64,000 nt of DNA, taken from Bacillus sp. REN16. GTDB taxonomy: Bacteria > Bacillota > Bacilli > Bacillales > Bacillaceae_L. Location of the stretch: positions 1 to 64,000 of the forward strand of contig NZ_JAJFZK010000003.1 of the NCBI RefSeq assembly GCF_020731355.1, written 5' to 3'. A program made the position numbers and the translations under genes. The notes under the pieces are model-generated. The model was not told where the DNA came from and ran no database searches. It saw nothing but the letters and a program-made list of their open reading frames with translations. Of the stretch, positions 61,312-64,000 are shown piece by piece (positions within the stretch are counted from its first letter, which is position 1; each line of letters opens with the position of its first letter).

Positions 61312-62073
61312 CTATGCAACTTTAAAAATTAAGCCTTCAAAATCCTTTTCATTGAAAATTCCATCTGAGGCAGTTTCCAAATTGCCAATTAAATTTACCC
61401 GAACCCACCACTGGGGTGCTAGGGTTGATTTTATTTCTTTTACATAAAATGACAATTGCACTCCCCGTTCAACCAGAGCCTTTACAGCCTGAGCAGATAC
61501 ACCCGGAACATAGCCTAGCTGTATCCCCTCTACTGTTTCCATTTTAACAGCATAAGGATCAAATTCATTGTCATAATCCGGGATTGCCTGTAAAGAACTT
61601 CCGACACTTAATCGCGATACCCAATTTTCCGGAAGATCCTGATGCCGCATACCATTTATATAAAAATTTGTTTCAAACTGATTATTTTCATATACCCTTA
61701 ATGGTTCTTCAAATGAGTATGCATCACCAGATAAAATTCCTCTTGTTTCACGAAGTATGTCCATTCGATCGGCTCCAAAAGGAAGGTTTAAATCCTTTAA
61801 AACTTTCTTATAATCTACCCTATCCGATGACGGTATGCGCCGGTCAAATGCAGGAAATAAGGACGCAGCAATATACTTCTTATGAACATCTGGGAATGCC
61901 GGATGTATACGGTATCCATTTCTTACAGCATCAAGGACCTTTCTGTGCGAATTACTATGGTGGGTATATTCAAAAATATATTTTTCACCATCGTAACTCA
62001 ACGTTCCAATATGAAAGTATAAATTTTTTTCTTTACTCTTCCAAACAACCAATAATGACTTTATTGAATGCAT
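61312..62073 (-). CDS. HIRAN-domain protein, partner of the HipA-like kinase
   Basis: This 253-residue protein has a C-terminal HIRAN domain at about residues 140-235. SLQAIPDYDNEFDPYAVKME, GIQLGYVPGVSAQAVKALVE and QWWVRVNLIG match the family pattern N-x-x-D-x-x-AV...GYVP. The N-terminal 130 residues (VVWKSKEKNLYFHIGTLSY, then FPAFDRRIPSSD) recall the N-terminal subdomain region of HipA-like proteins, but I am not certain. The ATG follows AAGGAGG that overlaps the stop of the kinase gene, so translation is coupled. HIRAN domains bind DNA 3' ends in other proteins. Its pairing with a kinase suggests a two-component toxin or defence module. Confidence 0.78.
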   Translation of the reverse strand: MHSIKSLLVVWKSKEKNLYFHIGTLSYDGEKYIFEYTHHSNSHRKVLDAVRNGYRIHPAFPDVHKKYIAASLFPAFDRRIPSSDRVDYKKVLKDLNLPFGADRMDILRETRGILSGDAYSFEEPLRVYENNQFETNFYINGMRHQDLPENWVSRLSVGSSLQAIPDYDNEFDPYAVKMETVEGIQLGYVPGVSAQAVKALVERGVQLSFYVKEIKSTLAPQWWVRVNLIGNLETASDGIFNEKDFEGLIFKVA

Positions 62074-62076
62074 GTC

Positions 62077-62955
62077 TCATCCTCCTTTCCTCAAATCAAA
62101 TATAATTTTATTTATTCTTTGCCTAATAAATTCCTTTAAAAAATGTTTTCTAACAGTAGAAATAAGTGGAAATGTATCAATAAAATCATTATAAGCTTCT
62201 AGGTTAAACTCCTCAAGGTTAATTAGTACTTGTCTTATTTCATTAGGAAAATGCATTTTGCAATATTCTAGTACATCCTGCGCTTTAATAGGAGGTTGTG
62301 TGTTTTCGATAAGTCCAATTTTAACTTTCATTTTTTTATATAATTTTAGCATTTCCTCTTCTTTTTGAATGATCTTTTCAAGTCTTTGCTCAGGTAGTTG
62401 CCAGCCAAGTGATGCACCATTATCATATAATGGACCAAAAAATACATCATTACCTTTAAAAAGCAATTGCCAATTAAATGGATGACGGTCTTGATTACCG
62501 ATTAGAATATCAAAGACATTCATTGAAATATACTCATACTTTACCAAATTAAAAACAGGATACCGTTCAATTAAATTAAATGCCTGAATTAATAGCTCAA
62601 AACTGTTTAAATCACTATTTTGTATACCTTCATATTCTTCTCCAAAAAATGCCGAAAGTAGACCTGCTCCAGGTTCACCTTGGTCTGCGTCATATTGCCG
62701 TAGAAAATGAAGCATTAAACACCCTCTCTTGCCGTTTCTATACGCTATTTCTGCTTCCACAGTCTTTAAATTTAGTAACTGAGCAATCTTTGCTCCAATT
62801 ACTTCATTTACATCTTCCCAATTAACACGATCCCCAGATAATTCCCTCGGATATTTCATAATATATTCATTTTCATCTGGTGATAACAATTCAACCTTTT
62901 CTAGAGTACTTTTTTCACCGTGACTTATAAAAGTCCAATTAGTAACGTCCCTCAT
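62077..62955 (-). CDS. HipA-like Ser/Thr kinase domain protein
   Basis: This 292-residue protein has a kinase-like fold of the HipA/CtkA type. The catalytic loop reads NVFDILIGNQDRHPFNWQLL (about 147-166), with Asp and Asn in the D-R-H-x-x-N arrangement. The metal-binding motif is FGPLYDNGASLGW (about 170-182). EYIMKYPRE near residue 30 could supply the ATP-binding lysine. GAGG lies seven bases before the ATG. No HipB-like helix-turn-helix gene is adjacent; the coupled downstream gene encodes the HIRAN protein instead. It could be a toxin, or a kinase acting on tRNA synthetase-like or other targets. Function is inferred. Confidence 0.82.
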   Translation of the reverse strand: MRDVTNWTFISHGEKSTLEKVELLSPDENEYIMKYPRELSGDRVNWEDVNEVIGAKIAQLLNLKTVEAEIAYRNGKRGCLMLHFLRQYDADQGEPGAGLLSAFFGEEYEGIQNSDLNSFELLIQAFNLIERYPVFNLVKYEYISMNVFDILIGNQDRHPFNWQLLFKGNDVFFGPLYDNGASLGWQLPEQRLEKIIQKEEEMLKLYKKMKVKIGLIENTQPPIKAQDVLEYCKMHFPNEIRQVLINLEEFNLEAYNDFIDTFPLISTVRKHFLKEFIRQRINKIIFDLRKGG

Positions 62956-63016
62956 CTTATTACCTCACATTTATTAAAGCCCTAGTTTTGAAATTTTATC
63001 TTGATCTTAACTTTTC

Positions 63017-64000
63017 CTACCGCGCTCCCAAAACCTTCGAACTAACAGCTTTCGTCCTTCTTAAAGACATTGCTTCCCACAGTGCTTCATTCGTGATGGA
63101 CTCATCTCCACTCAAATCGGATATGGTTCTAGCCAAACGTAGTATTTTCATTTGTACACGACTGCTCCATTGACAACTGGCAGACCATTTTTGAATCAAC
63201 TGTTTTTGTTCGTATTGAAGGGATTTTCCGATTCTAAACATTTCATTTTCTGCAATTGAATTTAAAAATTCACCTTGGTATCGTTTATGCTGTCTATTCC
63301 TTGCTTCAATGACTCGCCTCCGTATTACTTGAGAAGATTCATTTTTTTCTTGTAAATCGCGTTGCAAAGGAACTGATTCTAATTCTAGAATAATATCAAT
63401 GCGGTCTAAAATTGGGCCAGAAATCCGATTTTGATAGGCGTTTATTTGTTTTGGTGTACACGTACAATAATGACTTCGATCACCCAAATAACCACATGGA
63501 CAAGGGTTCATAGCGCCAATCAAAATAAACCTGGAAGGGTAGATAACTGTTGTGGCCGCTCGACTTATCGTTACCTTTCCCGTTTCAATTGGTTGTCTCA
63601 GCATATCCAAACTCCGCCTCGGAAATTCTGCCATTTCATCCAAAAACAGTACACCATGATGTGCAAGGGAAACTTCACCTGGCTTTGGATTGGAGCTTCC
63701 TCCAATTAGGGAAACAGAGGATGAAGAATGGTGTGGAGAACGAAATGGCGCTTGAGTTGGGTTAAGTTGTGATACTTCCGCTAACTGATAAATGCTCATT
63801 ACATCAAATTGACTATCCTTCGTTAATGGTGGCAGAATCGAAGGTAACGACTCCGACAATAGACTTTTTCCACTTCCCGGTGGGCCAATTAGTAAAACAT
63901 TATGGGCTCCGGCTGCTGCTATTTCTAGTGCACGCTTTGCACGTTGATGGCCGATTATGTATTTGAAATCTTTTTCATCTTGGGTATTCTGTGGTGGGGA
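63017..64000 (-). CDS. YifB/ComM-family AAA+ ATPase (Mg-chelatase-like), 3' part
   Basis: The frame is open to the right edge, so 327 C-terminal residues are visible and the start lies outside. Walker A IGPPGSGKS is encoded at about 63870-63900. VSLAHHGVLFLDEMAEFPRR is Walker B, and FILIGAMNPCPCGYLGD with the following CTCTPKQINAYQNRISGPIL is diagnostic of the YifB/ComM family. The C-terminal lid includes ISDLSGDESITNEALWEAMS. ComM in Gram-negatives is a hexameric helicase aiding branch migration in transformation; the Bacillus homologue's role is less clear. The shorter TTG start at 63859 would cut off the P-loop and is rejected. Confidence 0.92.
   Translation of the reverse strand, partial: SPPQNTQDEKDFKYIIGHQRAKRALEIAAAGAHNVLLIGPPGSGKSLLSESLPSILPPLTKDSQFDVMSIYQLAEVSQLNPTQAPFRSPHHSSSSVSLIGGSSNPKPGEVSLAHHGVLFLDEMAEFPRRSLDMLRQPIETGKVTISRAATTVIYPSRFILIGAMNPCPCGYLGDRSHYCTCTPKQINAYQNRISGPILDRIDIILELESVPLQRDLQEKNESSQVIRRRVIEARNRQHKRYQGEFLNSIAENEMFRIGKSLQYEQKQLIQKWSASCQWSSRVQMKILRLARTISDLSGDESITNEALWEAMSLRRTKAVSSKVLGAR

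Noticed and set aside
63017-63859. YifB/ComM protein starting at TTG 63859
   Set aside because: The frame continues open to base 64000, and the upstream part encodes the Walker A P-loop. The true start is outside the window.

Overview
The window reads as chromosome of a low-to-medium GC endospore-former-type Firmicute of the Bacillaceae (Bacillus/Neobacillus-like). The support is AGGAGG-type ribosome binding sites, frequent TTG/GTG starts, a YveK/YwqD/YwqE-style polysaccharide control module, a guanine riboswitch before xpt-pbuX, a candidate CcpA cre site, LPXTA-type sortase signals and a holin-like type I toxin remnant. No rRNA, tRNA, CRISPR array, intact transposase or prophage was seen.

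1-19 kb: an LCP (LytR-CpsA-Psr) ligase gene on the + strand faces a minus-strand Wzx/Wzy-type surface polysaccharide locus. In transcription order this is: chain-length regulator, tyrosine kinase, PHP-type tyrosine phosphatase, GalU, initiating sugar-phosphate transferase, four glycosyltransferases, Wzy polymerase, Wzx flippase, GalE, UDP-glucose dehydrogenase and UDP-glucuronate 4-epimerase. Precursor supply (UDP-Glc, UDP-Gal, UDP-GlcA, UDP-GalA), assembly, export, length control and probably wall attachment (LCP) are all present. The middle of the locus (about 5-12.6 kb) is visibly AT-rich. A Gfo/Idh/MocA oxidoreductase and a proline-rich secreted protein lie upstream.

19-29 kb: a minus-strand transport and sensing region. 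A YesMN-like two-component pair precedes an AfuABC/FbpABC-type ABC transporter (lipoprotein, ATPase, fused double permease). A second solute-binding protein, a PP2C-like phosphatase and a Nudix hydrolase follow.

29-57 kb: mixed-orientation genes for large surface or secreted proteins (S8 protease, SGNH hydrolase with LPNTA, an LPITA protein, a 2471-residue double metallohydrolase with five GLUG-type repeat units) and housekeeping genes (LysR/TauE pair, SDR, FolE, thiolase, orphan sigma factor, M20 amidohydrolase). The intergenic DNA is unusual. Six arrays carry a TTTGC(G/A/T)TC core, nearly always every 20 bp and always on the top strand. A seventh array has a 21-bp period. A dispersed GGGGACGGTTC stem-loop family and two paired-palindrome elements are also present. 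These arrays are the most striking undescribed-looking feature of the window.

57-64 kb: a guanine-riboswitch-controlled xpt-pbuX operon, a SEC-C protein, a translationally coupled HipA-like kinase/HIRAN pair, and the 3' part of a YifB/ComM-type AAA+ gene running off the right edge.
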